From positions 1 to 64,000 of the forward strand of contig SAIX01000065.1 in NCBI GenBank assembly GCA_004028765.1: a DNA stretch of 64,000 nt, read 5' to 3'. A program made the position numbers and the translations under genes. The stretch comes from Chitinophagaceae bacterium (GTDB taxonomy: Bacteria; Bacteroidota; Bacteroidia; Chitinophagales; Chitinophagaceae). Below, piece by piece: positions 34,764-43,800 of the stretch. Position 1 is the stretch's first letter. Every line of letters starts with the position of its first letter. Under the pieces are notes generated by a model. It was not told where the DNA came from, did not search any database, and was given only the letters and a program-made list of their open reading frames with translations.

Positions 34764-35794
34764 GAATGGTGTTTGTGATTTTTTACTGCATCTACAAATG
34801 CCCTGGCATGGTCAACCGGCACATTGGGTAAAATGCCATGCCCGAGATTGGCGATATGGTTACCCGGGCCAAATGCATCGAGCATTTGTTTCACTTCCTT
34901 TTGTATTACAGGAATGGGGGATAATAATTTTGCAGGATCGAAATTTCCCTGCAGCACCACGTCTTTTCCGGCAAACTGTCTTGCGCGTTCTGGCTGTATG
35001 CACCAATCGATCCCTAATCCTTTTGCACCTGTTGCGGCCATATTCTCAAGACTGTGCCAGGCCCCTTTTGCAAAAATGATCACGGGTATTTTTTCTTTTA
35101 AGACAGTAACGATCTGGCGGATGTATTGGAGTGAAAGTTCTTCAAAATCAGCCGGACTTAATAAACCACCCCAGCTGTCGAATATCTGAACTGTATCTGC
35201 ACCTGCTGCCACCTGTTGCTGCAGGTATGCGATGGTGGTATCGGTGATCATCTGCAGTAACTGATGCGCCAGTTCCGGTTGTGTATAACAAAACGCTTTG
35301 GCTTCATCAAAGGTTTTGGAACCCTTGCCCTGTACCATATAACAGAGGATGGTCCAGGGCGCTCCGGCAAAACCGATCAGTGGCACGCGGCCATTCAGTT
35401 CCTGTTTGATGAGTTTGATGGCATCAAAAACATAACCCAGCGTTTCGTTCACATCGGGTACCCTCACTCGTTGCAGGTCGTTGTTGTTTTTAATAGGATC
35501 AGGTAAAACAGGCCCCTTGCTTTCGATCAGCTGCACTTCCAGGCCCATGGCCTGCGGTACAACCAGGATATCCGAAAAAAGAATGGCGGCATCCACCCCC
35601 ACAATATCAACCGGCTGTAAGGTGATTTCACAGGCGAGTTCGGGTGTCTGGCACCTTTCGAAAAAGCCATATTTCTCTCTCAGTACCCTGTATTCAGGTA
35701 AATACCTTCCTGCCTGGCGCATCATCCATACCGGTGTTCTTTCGGTGGTTTCCCCATTCAGTGTTCTTAATAAAAGATCGTTCTTCAGTTGCAT
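34760..35794 (-). CDS. hemE: uroporphyrinogen decarboxylase
   Basis: Removes four carboxyl groups from uroporphyrinogen III. The 344-residue protein has the N-terminal signature [16 protein letters not shown], the [14 protein letters not shown] segment with a conserved Asp, and GFAGAPWTI. The ATG at 35794 is used; the TTG four codons earlier is less likely. The stop overlaps hemF by 4 bp. A 99-bp gap separates it from hemD upstream, so an internal promoter is possible. Confidence 0.96.
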   Translation of the reverse strand: MQLKNDLLLRTLNGETTERTPVWMMRQAGRYLPEYRVLREKYGFFERCQTPELACEITLQPVDIVGVDAAILFSDILVVPQAMGLEVQLIESKGPVLPDPIKNNNDLQRVRVPDVNETLGYVFDAIKLIKQELNGRVPLIGFAGAPWTILCYMVQGKGSKTFDEAKAFCYTQPELAHQLLQMITDTTIAYLQQQVAAGADTVQIFDSWGGLLSPADFEELSLQYIRQIVTVLKEKIPVIIFAKGAWHSLENMAATGAKGLGIDWCIQPERARQFAGKDVVLQGNFDPAKLLSPIPVIQKEVKQMLDAFGPGNHIANLGHGILPNVPVDHARAFVDAVKNHKHHS

Positions 35795-35893
35795 CTGTTG
35801 TATCAAATAAATGGTGGTTATTCTAAGTTACTCATTCATGAAAGACGCGGACAATAAACCTTTTCGCACCTTATCAAATTCATGGTTGAGGAT

Positions 35894-36604
35894 TTAAACC
35901 CGCCGCATTGCCCAATTGATCGCTTTCTCCACCAGGTTTTCTTTTCCCGGCATGTTCCCGACGATCACTGTATTTCGGCAATATTTTTCAATGCATTGCT
36001 TCGTAGTATTGCCGATGGCGAAGAGCACGGTTTTTTCTGATGGTTTGTTATCATGAAAAAAACTTTCCACAGCACTCGGACTAAAAAACAATACCGCATC
36101 GTATTTTTTTTGCAAACGGTGATGCAAGGCTTCGGTTTCGTAGACGATGATCTCGGATACACCGATGCCTGCTTTCCGTAATTTTTGTGGCAGTTCATCC
36201 CTGCGGATATTTCCGCAGAAAAAAATCAGTTCCTCACAGTCTCCGGTTTCGATGATAAGCTCTGCCAGTTCAGATGCATCACGGGCTGTACCGGCAATGG
36301 ATGCTTCTCCGAAATATTTTTTTACCAGTTGTTCTGTTGTATTTCCCATGCAGTATATCTGCCAGTCGGGCACCTGCTCTTCCAGCAGACCGGTCACTGC
36401 TTCCACAGCATTCATACTCGTAAAAACCACAACTGCTTCCTCTGTTGCTGCCCATTCCACTTCCTGCTGTACGGTGTAATCGGTTATTGCATGTGTATCG
36501 ATGAAGGGAATGATATCAAGGCCAATCCCCGCAGCGGAAGCTTTTTCAACCCATTCTTCCGGAACAGGTCTTGTGCTTAATATCTGGATAGTTGTTTCAG
36601 GCAT
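35894..36604 (-). CDS. hemD: uroporphyrinogen-III synthase
   Basis: Closes and inverts ring D of hydroxymethylbilane. The 236-residue protein is divergent, as this family always is, but shows VVVFTSMNAVEAV in the first domain, FFCGNIRRDELPQKLRKAGI in the second and DAVLFFSPSAVESFF near the end, with FAIGNTTKQCIE behind it. The ATG at 36604 overlaps the end of hemC by 8 bp; the TTG at 36619 is rejected. The hemA-hemC-hemD order supports the call. Confidence 0.9.
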   Translation of the reverse strand: MPETTIQILSTRPVPEEWVEKASAAGIGLDIIPFIDTHAITDYTVQQEVEWAATEEAVVVFTSMNAVEAVTGLLEEQVPDWQIYCMGNTTEQLVKKYFGEASIAGTARDASELAELIIETGDCEELIFFCGNIRRDELPQKLRKAGIGVSEIIVYETEALHHRLQKKYDAVLFFSPSAVESFFHDNKPSEKTVLFAIGNTTKQCIEKYCRNTVIVGNMPGKENLVEKAINWAMRRV

Positions 36605-37577
36605 GGCGGATGCTTTCAATGATTTCGTTCCCTCCGTTTGCCAGCAATTCCTGCGCGGCTTTTTCTCCTAATCCTGCTGCGTTGCCAAGTGCAACCGTTT
36701 TATCGATCTCTATCTTTTGTTTTCCATCTAGTGATAAAAGGTTGCCGCGGAAAAAAACCTGGTTACCCTTCACCGTTGCCAAAGCGCTGATTGGTGTACT
36801 GCATCCGCCCATGAGTTTGCGCAGGAATGCTTTTTCGATGCCGGCGCATAGCGCAGTTTCTGCATGATTCAATTGTGCCGCTGCTTCAAAAACTGCCGTA
36901 TCATTTTCACGGCATGCAATCATGATGATGCCTTGTGTGGGTGCAGGCAACATCCAGTCGAGATCGATCGAATGTTCGGGTCTTAACCCGATTCTTTCCA
37001 AACCGGCCGCCGCAAAAATCGCCCCCTGCCAATTGCTTTCAGACAGTTTGCGTAAACGTGTATTTACATTGCCCCGCAGGTTATCGAGGGAATGATTCGG
37101 ATAGCGGTTCAGCCATTGCGCTTTGCGGCGTACACTGCTGGTGGCTATTGTGAAGGGTGAGTGGTGAGTGGTGAGTGATTTTTTTTCACTATTCACCATC
37201 GACCATTGACCATTCACAAAACCCAGTTCTTCAAACAATATTTTTTCATCTCCCTTATAAACAAGGATATCCTTAAACGAAGCCCTTTCCAGCACAGCTG
37301 CCTGCTGCAATCCTTTTGCGAGTTGTGTGGGTACATCTTTCATCGAATGCACCGCAATATCAATGCGGTTATTCAGTAAAGCAGCATCCAGTGTTTTGGT
37401 AAAAATGCCCTGAACACCCAGTTCATATAAAGGGGTAACAAGATCGATATCCCCATCGCTTTTGATATACACCAGCTCTGAACCGATGCCTTTTGTTTTC
37501 AGAAGGTCCTGCACCAATGTGGCCTGCCACACGGCCAGTTCACTGTCGCGTGTCCCTATACGTACTAACTGGTTCAT
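36597..37577 (-). CDS. hemC: hydroxymethylbilane synthase with a repeat-derived in-frame insertion
   Basis: Polymerises four porphobilinogens. The 326-residue protein has RIGTRDSELAVWQA at the N-terminus, VHSMKDVPT in the active site, TSSVRRKAQWL and LRGNVNTRL in substrate binding, and Cys259 in GGCSTPI for the dipyrromethane cofactor. Residues about 120-143 (from FVNGQWSM to THHSPF) are unlike any HemC segment I know. They are encoded by a palindromic heptad repeat of exactly 72 bp, so the frame is kept. The segment lies between the YKGDEKILFEELG strand and TSSVRR, where other HemC proteins have a short loop. All catalytic motifs are intact, so activity is expected. Confidence 0.94.
   Translation of the reverse strand: MNQLVRIGTRDSELAVWQATLVQDLLKTKGIGSELVYIKSDGDIDLVTPLYELGVQGIFTKTLDAALLNNRIDIAVHSMKDVPTQLAKGLQQAAVLERASFKDILVYKGDEKILFEELGFVNGQWSMVNSEKKSLTTHHSPFTIATSSVRRKAQWLNRYPNHSLDNLRGNVNTRLRKLSESNWQGAIFAAAGLERIGLRPEHSIDLDWMLPAPTQGIIMIACRENDTAVFEAAAQLNHAETALCAGIEKAFLRKLMGGCSTPISALATVKGNQVFFRGNLLSLDGKQKIEIDKTVALGNAAGLGEKAAQELLANGGNEIIESIRHA
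37148..37219. repeat. hemC: heptad repeat palindrome inside hemC, 72 bp
   Basis: The left arm (37148-37177) has units close to GTGAGTG. The right arm (37187-37219) has units close to CACCATT. They fold into an imperfect stem of about 28 bp. Length is 24 codons. Unit sequence matches the intergenic repeats at 30961 and 32331 in the same gene cluster. Confidence 0.8.
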
Positions 37578-37580
37578 GGA

Positions 37581-38783
37581 TTAATTACTCGTCATGAAAT
37601 CATTGATCGCCTCAATATAATAACATCCCGGCTGATGCTGGCTGCGCATTTTTACAGCCACGGTATTTACCACTTTTTGAATGGCCACCTGGTCAATGGT
37701 GGTACAGGTAGCAGTGGCAAGGTACATGCTGCAGGAATGCATATCGTGCAGTTTTTGTTTTACCGCTTTTAATACGGGTACATGGCTTCTCAGCAGGAAC
37801 CATTCGCTGAATTCATTCCGGTACTGATGGATGATCTGTATGGCTTTGGGCACTTCTGCGCGCCTTTTTTGCAAAGTGATATCATTAATGGCTGAGAGGT
37901 CGTCCACATTCGCCAAAGTAATATGCGGCAGTGTGGCCGCAGAAGGCTCAATATTATTGGGGATAGAGAGGTCGATCAGGATTTTAGGATGGCTGTCTGC
38001 AAGATCATTGCGCGTAATCACTGCTTTGTCGGCATTAGTGGCAACAATCACGATATCGGCTGCCGCCACTTCCGCTTTCAGGTTTTGGTAGGAAGCGGTT
38101 TTCAATCCAAGTTCAGATGCCAGTTCAAAGGCTTTCTCATCGGTGCGGTTGATCAGGGTGATATCGGTATTCTGCAGGTAATCCACCAGGTTTTTACAGG
38201 TATTTCTTCCGATCTTACCGGTGCCCACCAGTACAATTTTTTTATCACTGGTATCAGCAAGCTGCTGTTTTAAGAACTGGATGGCGGCAAAAGAAACCGA
38301 AATGGTGCCACCGCTTAATTCTGTATTGTTTTTAATGGCTTTAGAAGATTGCAGCACAGTATTGAACAGTCTTTCCAAAAATGCACCGATACATCCGTTT
38401 TCGCGTGCAAATTTCACGGCCAGTTTCATTTGTCCCACAATCTCATAATCACCAAGTATCTGTGAATCGAGCCCGGCGCCCACTTCAAACATATGCTGAA
38501 TGGCTTCGTTGCCCTGTTTGATATAAGAAAGCTGGCGGAAAGTATCTGCATCACCGTTGGTTTCGCTGCAGAGCAGGTGGATCAGGTCGTTCACATCATC
38601 GGCAATGCCATAAATTTCTGTCCGGTTGCAGGTGCTCAATACAAATAATTCCTGCAAACCCATTGTACGGGCTTTTTCAAGCAAACGTTTATATTGATCG
38701 GGGCCGATGGCGAATTCGCCACGGATAGACGTATCAGATTTTTTATAGTTGATCCCGGCTGTAAAGAATTGATTGATCTGCAT
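37581..38783 (-). CDS. hemA: glutamyl-tRNA reductase
   Basis: First committed step of C5 tetrapyrrole synthesis, reducing glutamyl-tRNA to glutamate-1-semialdehyde with NADPH. The 400-residue protein has the nucleophile Cys52 in STCNRTEIYG, GAGLDSQILGDYEIVGQ, and the NADPH loop VLVGTGKIGRNT. It lacks nothing obvious. It is the first gene of the minus-strand heme operon, with hemC starting 3 bp after its stop and a divergent promoter region of 221 bp shared with hemH. Confidence 0.95.
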   Translation of the reverse strand: MQINQFFTAGINYKKSDTSIRGEFAIGPDQYKRLLEKARTMGLQELFVLSTCNRTEIYGIADDVNDLIHLLCSETNGDADTFRQLSYIKQGNEAIQHMFEVGAGLDSQILGDYEIVGQMKLAVKFARENGCIGAFLERLFNTVLQSSKAIKNNTELSGGTISVSFAAIQFLKQQLADTSDKKIVLVGTGKIGRNTCKNLVDYLQNTDITLINRTDEKAFELASELGLKTASYQNLKAEVAAADIVIVATNADKAVITRNDLADSHPKILIDLSIPNNIEPSAATLPHITLANVDDLSAINDITLQKRRAEVPKAIQIIHQYRNEFSEWFLLRSHVPVLKAVKQKLHDMHSCSMYLATATCTTIDQVAIQKVVNTVAVKMRSQHQPGCYYIEAINDFMTSN

Positions 38784-38817
38784 AACAGTGGCTCTCGTGA
38801 ATATCCTGTTTCTACTG

Positions 38818-38825
38818 CAAAGGTA
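38818..38825 (-). promoter_or_regulatory. -7 promoter element of hemA
   Basis: On the minus strand the site reads TACCTTTG, an exact TAnnTTTG match 34 nt before the hemA ATG. Confidence 0.5.
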
Positions 38826-38952
38826 TCCGCGGATATCCCGACGAAAATATGAGATTCGTCAATCTATTGTCATTTCTCTGTCATGTTTCGTCATGACAAT
38901 CGATTCATCCTTCAATATACCCGCTTATCCGCAGACCCTATATTACGAACAT

Positions 38953-38966
38953 TTGTTCGCGAACAA
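38953..38966. promoter_or_regulatory. 14-bp palindrome in the hemA/hemH divergent region
   Basis: TTGTTCGCGAACAA is an exact palindrome, and CGAACATTTGTTCG (38946-38959) overlaps it with a second symmetry. It lies 21 bp before the hemH -7 element, where a repressor or activator could act. The regulator is unknown. Confidence 0.45.
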
Positions 38967-38987
38967 GGCTGTGCAAGCATTGTTGTT

Positions 38988-38995
38988 TACTTTTG
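38988..38995 (+). promoter_or_regulatory. -7 promoter element of hemH, TACTTTTG
   Basis: Exact TAnnTTTG match that ends 9 nt before the ATG at 39005, implying a very short leader. Confidence 0.55.
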
Positions 38996-39004
38996 CAACA
39001 TATT

Positions 39005-40066
39005 ATGACCATGCAACAGCCCGTACAAAGCGCCATCCTCCTCATGAACCTCGGTTCACCGGATTCAACAGAAGTAAAAGATGTGAGAAGATACCTGAAC
39101 GAATTCCTGATGGATGAGCGGGTGATCGATATGCCTTTTTTAACCAGGGCATTGCTGGTACGGGGCATTATTGTTCCCTTCCGGGCACCCAAATCCGCGG
39201 AAGCATATCGTACCATCTGGACAAAGGAAGGGTCACCGCTGATCGTTCTCACCAAACAGTTGCAATCCGCATTGCAACAGCAGGTGCAGGAGCCGGTAGC
39301 CATTGCCATGCGTTACGGCAATCCGTCTCCCAAACAGGCCTATGATGAGTTGCTAAAAGAGCATCCCGGCCTCAAGGAAGTCCTCATCGTTCCGCTTTAT
39401 CCGCATTATGCCATGAGCAGTTATGAAACCGCTGTGGAATTTGCAAAAGAACAGTATGCAGAAGGCAATTATCCTTTCCGCATCTCTTTTATAAAACCTT
39501 TTTATGATGATGCAGATTACCTGGAAGCCCTTGCTCAAAGTATGCGTCCTTACCTGCAGCAGGATTATGATCACCTCCTTTTCAGTTATCATGGTATCCC
39601 AGAGCGGCATATCCGCAAGAGCGATACCACGGGATGCCATTGCCTGCAGGTAAACAATTGCTGCGAAACCGCATCGCCTGCTCATGCCACCTGTTACCGG
39701 CACCAGGTGATGCAAACCACAAAAATGGTTGCGGAAAAACTTGGTCTGCCAAAAGAAAAATACAGTGTTTCTTTCCAGTCGCGGCTGGGCAAAGGGTGGC
39801 TGCAGCCTTTTACCGATAAGCGTTTGGAACAAATGCCCGCTGAAGGCATCAAAAAATTGCTCATCATCTGCCCGGCGTTTATCAGTGATTGCCTTGAAAC
39901 ACTGGAAGAAATTGCAGAACGCGGGAAAGAAAGTTTTCTCGGAGCAGGCGGCGAAACTTATACCATGATCCCCTGCCTGAATATCCATCCGCTTTGGGTA
40001 AACACACTGGTAAAATGGGTGGATGCGGTTAAGAACGGAAACAGGGAAATGGTGGGAGAGAAGTGA
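39005..40066 (+). CDS. hemH: ferrochelatase
   Basis: Inserts ferrous iron into the porphyrin at the end of the pathway. The 353-residue protein has the conserved catalytic His in FSYHGIPERH, VPLYPHYAMSSYET in the porphyrin site, SFQSRLGKGWLQPFTD, and ICPAFISDCLETLEE with the acidic metal path. The start is one of two ATGs (39005 or 39011) just behind the -7 element. The stop codon is within the first unit of a heptad repeat. It is divergent from hemA and followed by hemJ. Confidence 0.95.
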   Translation: MTMQQPVQSAILLMNLGSPDSTEVKDVRRYLNEFLMDERVIDMPFLTRALLVRGIIVPFRAPKSAEAYRTIWTKEGSPLIVLTKQLQSALQQQVQEPVAIAMRYGNPSPKQAYDELLKEHPGLKEVLIVPLYPHYAMSSYETAVEFAKEQYAEGNYPFRISFIKPFYDDADYLEALAQSMRPYLQQDYDHLLFSYHGIPERHIRKSDTTGCHCLQVNNCCETASPAHATCYRHQVMQTTKMVAEKLGLPKEKYSVSFQSRLGKGWLQPFTDKRLEQMPAEGIKKLLIICPAFISDCLETLEEIAERGKESFLGAGGETYTMIPCLNIHPLWVNTLVKWVDAVKNGNREMVGEK

Positions 40067-40157
40067 AAAGTGAATGGTTAATAGTTAAAAGTGAATAGTG
40101 AAAAGTAATTTCAGCCGTCCAACGATAATTCTTAATTTTTAATTCTTAATTTTAATT
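40062..40157. repeat. heptad repeat after hemH
   Basis: Six 7-bp units close to AGTGAAA/AGTGAAT fill 40062-40103 in register; the hemH stop is in the first. A second block of TTCTTAA/TTTTTAA units lies at about 40128-40157, ending 4 bp before hemJ. Complementarity between the blocks is weaker than at other loci. Confidence 0.7.
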
Positions 40158-40161
40158 ATCC

Positions 40162-40707
40162 GTGTACGCTTATATCAAAGCACTTCACATTATTTTCATC
40201 GTTACCTGGTTTGCGGGGCTTTTTTATATCCCTCGCTTATTTATTTATGCTACCGAAGCCGGGGATAAATCCGAGGCAGAAAAAAATATTCTGCGTGCAC
40301 AGTTATCGGTGATGATGAAGCGCCTCTGGTATGGCATCACCTGGCCTTCCGCCATCCTTACCTTGATTTTTGGTACCTGGGTATTGATTGAAGGCAACTG
40401 GTATAAACAGGTTTTTGAGCCCGGGGGGCGCTGGTTGCTCATTAAACTGGTTTTCGTGGTATTACTTTATGCCTATCATTTCAGCCTGCAGGCCATATTG
40501 AAGCAGGAATTAAAAGGGGAGTATCGTTACAGTTCTCAGCAACTTCGTATCTGGAATGAAGTGGCCACCATTATCCTCATCGCCGTAGTAATGCTGGTGG
40601 TAGTAAAACAAAGCATCAGCATGGTTTGGGGGCTGGTTGGGCTGGTGCTCTTCATTGCCCTCCTGATGGCGTCCATCCGGATCTATAAGCTTCTCCGTGA
40701 AAAATAA
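40162..40707 (+). CDS. hemJ: protoporphyrinogen oxidase HemJ
   Basis: Inner-membrane enzyme oxidising protoporphyrinogen IX to protoporphyrin IX. The 181-residue protein has four hydrophobic segments and begins YAYIKALHIIFIVTWFAGLF with the conserved His and Trp. LFYIPRLFIY and the basic loop with MKRLWYGITWPSAILT are family motifs (UPF0093). The start is GTG. Its place directly after hemH supports the role. With hemA, L, B, C, D, E, F and H it gives a complete protoporphyrin-dependent route from glutamyl-tRNA to protoheme in one 9.7-kb stretch. Confidence 0.9.
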   Translation: MYAYIKALHIIFIVTWFAGLFYIPRLFIYATEAGDKSEAEKNILRAQLSVMMKRLWYGITWPSAILTLIFGTWVLIEGNWYKQVFEPGGRWLLIKLVFVVLLYAYHFSLQAILKQELKGEYRYSSQQLRIWNEVATIILIAVVMLVVVKQSISMVWGLVGLVLFIALLMASIRIYKLLREK

Positions 40708-40858
40708 GGCGGGTTGTTATTCATTGGTGAAAGGTGTTTATTGATCAAAAACTGAGCATTCTCCACGCACCACTCACATCCCTATATTTCTTACCTTCGC
40801 TGCCTTTAAAACCTGCCGGAAACCCGGCGGGTAGCAACTTTCAAGCGATTTACAGGAT

Positions 40859-43800
40859 ATGAGTGCGAAATACGCCGAATTCTCCGGGCTCAACCTCCCG
40901 GCGATCGAACAGGAAATACTGGCAAAATGGAACGAAGGGCAGGCATTTGAAAAAAGTGTCAGTCTCCGCGAAGGCAAAACCCCGTTTGTATTTTATGAAG
41001 GGCCACCCAGCGCCAATGGTATGCCCGGCATACACCATGTGATCTCCCGGACCTTGAAGGATATGGTTTGCCGCTATAAAACCATGCAGGGTTTCCAGGT
41101 AAAACGCAAGGGCGGATGGGATACGCATGGCCTCCCTATTGAACTGGGCGTAGAGAAAGAATTAGGTATTACAAAGGAAGATATCGGTAAAAAAATAAGC
41201 GTTGAGGAATACAACCAGAAATGCCGCGAAGCCGTTCTGCGCTTTAAGGGCAAATGGGATGAACTCACCACCAAAATGGGTTATTGGGTCGATCTGAACG
41301 ATCCTTATATCACTTACGAAAACAATTACATCGAATCGCTCTGGTGGCTGTTGAGCGAATTGTATAAAAAAGGATATCTCTACGAAAGCGTGAGTATCCA
41401 ACCTTATTCCCCTGCAGCGGGTACCGGATTAAGCTCGCATGAACTGAACCAACCCGGCACATATAAAGATGTAAAAGACACTTCCGCTGTTGCCATGTTC
41501 AAAGCGGTGAGGAATGAGCAGAGTGAATTTCTTTTTAAAGAAATTACTCCCTCTCCACGCAGTGGAGAGGGCCGGGGTGAGGGAAACGGTGAGGTATTTT
41601 TTATGGCCTGGACCACCACTCCCTGGACACTCCCCTCGAACCTGGGTTTAACAGTAGGTCCGGAGATTGAATATGTATTGGTAAAAACATTCAACCCTTA
41701 TACGCATCTTCCCGTTCATGTGGTACTCGCAAAAGCATTGCTGGGAAAATATTTTAAACCCGAAGGAGAGAATGGCGATTTTGAAGGATACAATGAGAAA
41801 GCGAAGATCCTTCCCTGGCAGGTACTTACTTCCTGCAAAGGCTCAGCACTCGAAAACTGTGAATACGAACAATTGCTCCCTTACGAAGCCAACTCACTGG
41901 AAAAAATTCTTGAAACCACACCCGGTGCCAAACCTTTCCGCGTAATCCTCGGCGATTTCGTTACCACGGAAGATGGAACCGGTATCGTTCACACAGCACC
42001 CGCGTTTGGTGCAGATGATTACCGTGTTGGAAAGAAATACAATATCGGGATACTGACCATGGTAGACCGGCAGGGAAAATTTGTAGAGGGCCTCGGCGAA
42101 TTCAGTAACCGCTATGTAAAAAATTACAAAGACGAGAAAGAGTATGTGGATGTGAACGTGGATATCAGTGTAAAACTGAAAAAAGAAAACCGCGCTTTCA
42201 AAGTAGAAAAATACGAACACAGTTACCCGCATTGCTGGCGCACCGATAAACCCATATTGTATTATCCGCTGGATGCATGGTTTATTAAAACCACAGCGGT
42301 TAAAGACAGGATGGTGGAACTGAACAAAACGATTAACTGGAAACCGCGTTCAACCGGAGAGGGCCGTTTTGGTAACTGGCTCGAGAATATGGTAGACTGG
42401 AACCTGAGCCGCAGCCGTTACTGGGGAACGCCGCTTCCGGTATGGAGAACGGAGGATGGCAGCGAGGAAATTTGCATCGGCTCTATTGCCGAACTCAATG
42501 AAGGCATCCGCAAAGCCAATGAAGTATTGGGTGGCGGGGTGAATAAAAATTATTTGCATGAAGGCATCCTCGACCTGCACAAACCGTATGTGGATGATAT
42601 CGTACTGGTAAGTGCTTCCGGTAAACCCATGAAACGCGTCCCGGATCTGATCGATGTTTGGTTCGACAGCGGCGCCATGCCGTATGCACAATGGCATTAT
42701 CCTTTTGAGAACAAAGAACTCATTGATAAAGGACAGGCATTCCCTGCCGATTTTATCGCTGAAGGGGTTGACCAAACCCGTGGCTGGTTTTATACCCTGC
42801 ACGCACTGGGAGTGATGCTGTTTGACAGTGTGGCATACAAGGCGGTGGTGAGCAATGGACTGGTTCTCGATAAAGATGGAAACAAAATGAGCAAACGCCT
42901 CGGTAACGTGGTGAACCCATTTGAAACTATCGAAAAATTCGGAGCCGACGCTACGCGTTGGTACCTTATCACCAATGCTTCTCCCTGGGATAACCTGAAA
43001 TTTGATATCGCAGGGATACAGGAAGTGCAGCGCAAATTCTTCGGTACTTTATACAATACCTACCAGTTCTTCGCACTATATGCCAATGTGGATGGATTTG
43101 CGTTCGAACAGGCACCGGTACCATTGGCAGAAAGACCCGAGATCGACCGCTGGATCCTTTCTTCCCTGAATACACTGGTGAAAAATGTTACCCGGTTCAT
43201 GGATGATTATGAACCCACACTTGCCGGCCGTGCAATCGAAGAATTTCTCGATGAACACCTCAGCAACTGGTATGTACGCCTTTGCCGCCGCCGTTTCTGG
43301 AAAGGTGAATATGAACAGGATAAGATCAGCGCCTACCAAACGCTGTATGAATGCCTCGAAACCATTGTACGGCTGATGGCGCCGATTTCGCCGTTCTTCA
43401 GCGATGCGGTTTTCCGTAACCTGAATGCGGTAACCGGGCGGTTTGAAGTTGGTTCGGTTCACCATGCCGATTTCCCGGTTGTAAACGAAGCTGCTATCGA
43501 TGCTTCACTGGAAGAAAGGATGCAACTGGCGCAGGATGTTTGTTCGCTGGTACTTTCGCTCCGGAAAAAAGTGAATATCAAAGTACGCCAGCCGCTGCAA
43601 AAACTGATGATTCCCGTACTGGATGCCGGCATGAAAACACAACTGGAGCGTATCGAAGACCTGATCAAGGCGGAAGTGAATGTGAAAGAAATGGAATATA
43701 TCACCGAAACGGAAGGCGTGATCAGTAAGAAGGTAAAGCCCAATTTCAAGGCCCTGGGTAACCGGATGGGGGCCAAAATGAAAGCCGTTACCGCTGCGAT

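Noticed and set aside
38946-38959. LexA/SOS box before hemH
   Set aside because: CGAACATTTGTTCG fits the Gram-positive consensus only partly, the neighbouring genes are heme genes, and no SOS gene is present. It is kept only as an unnamed palindrome.
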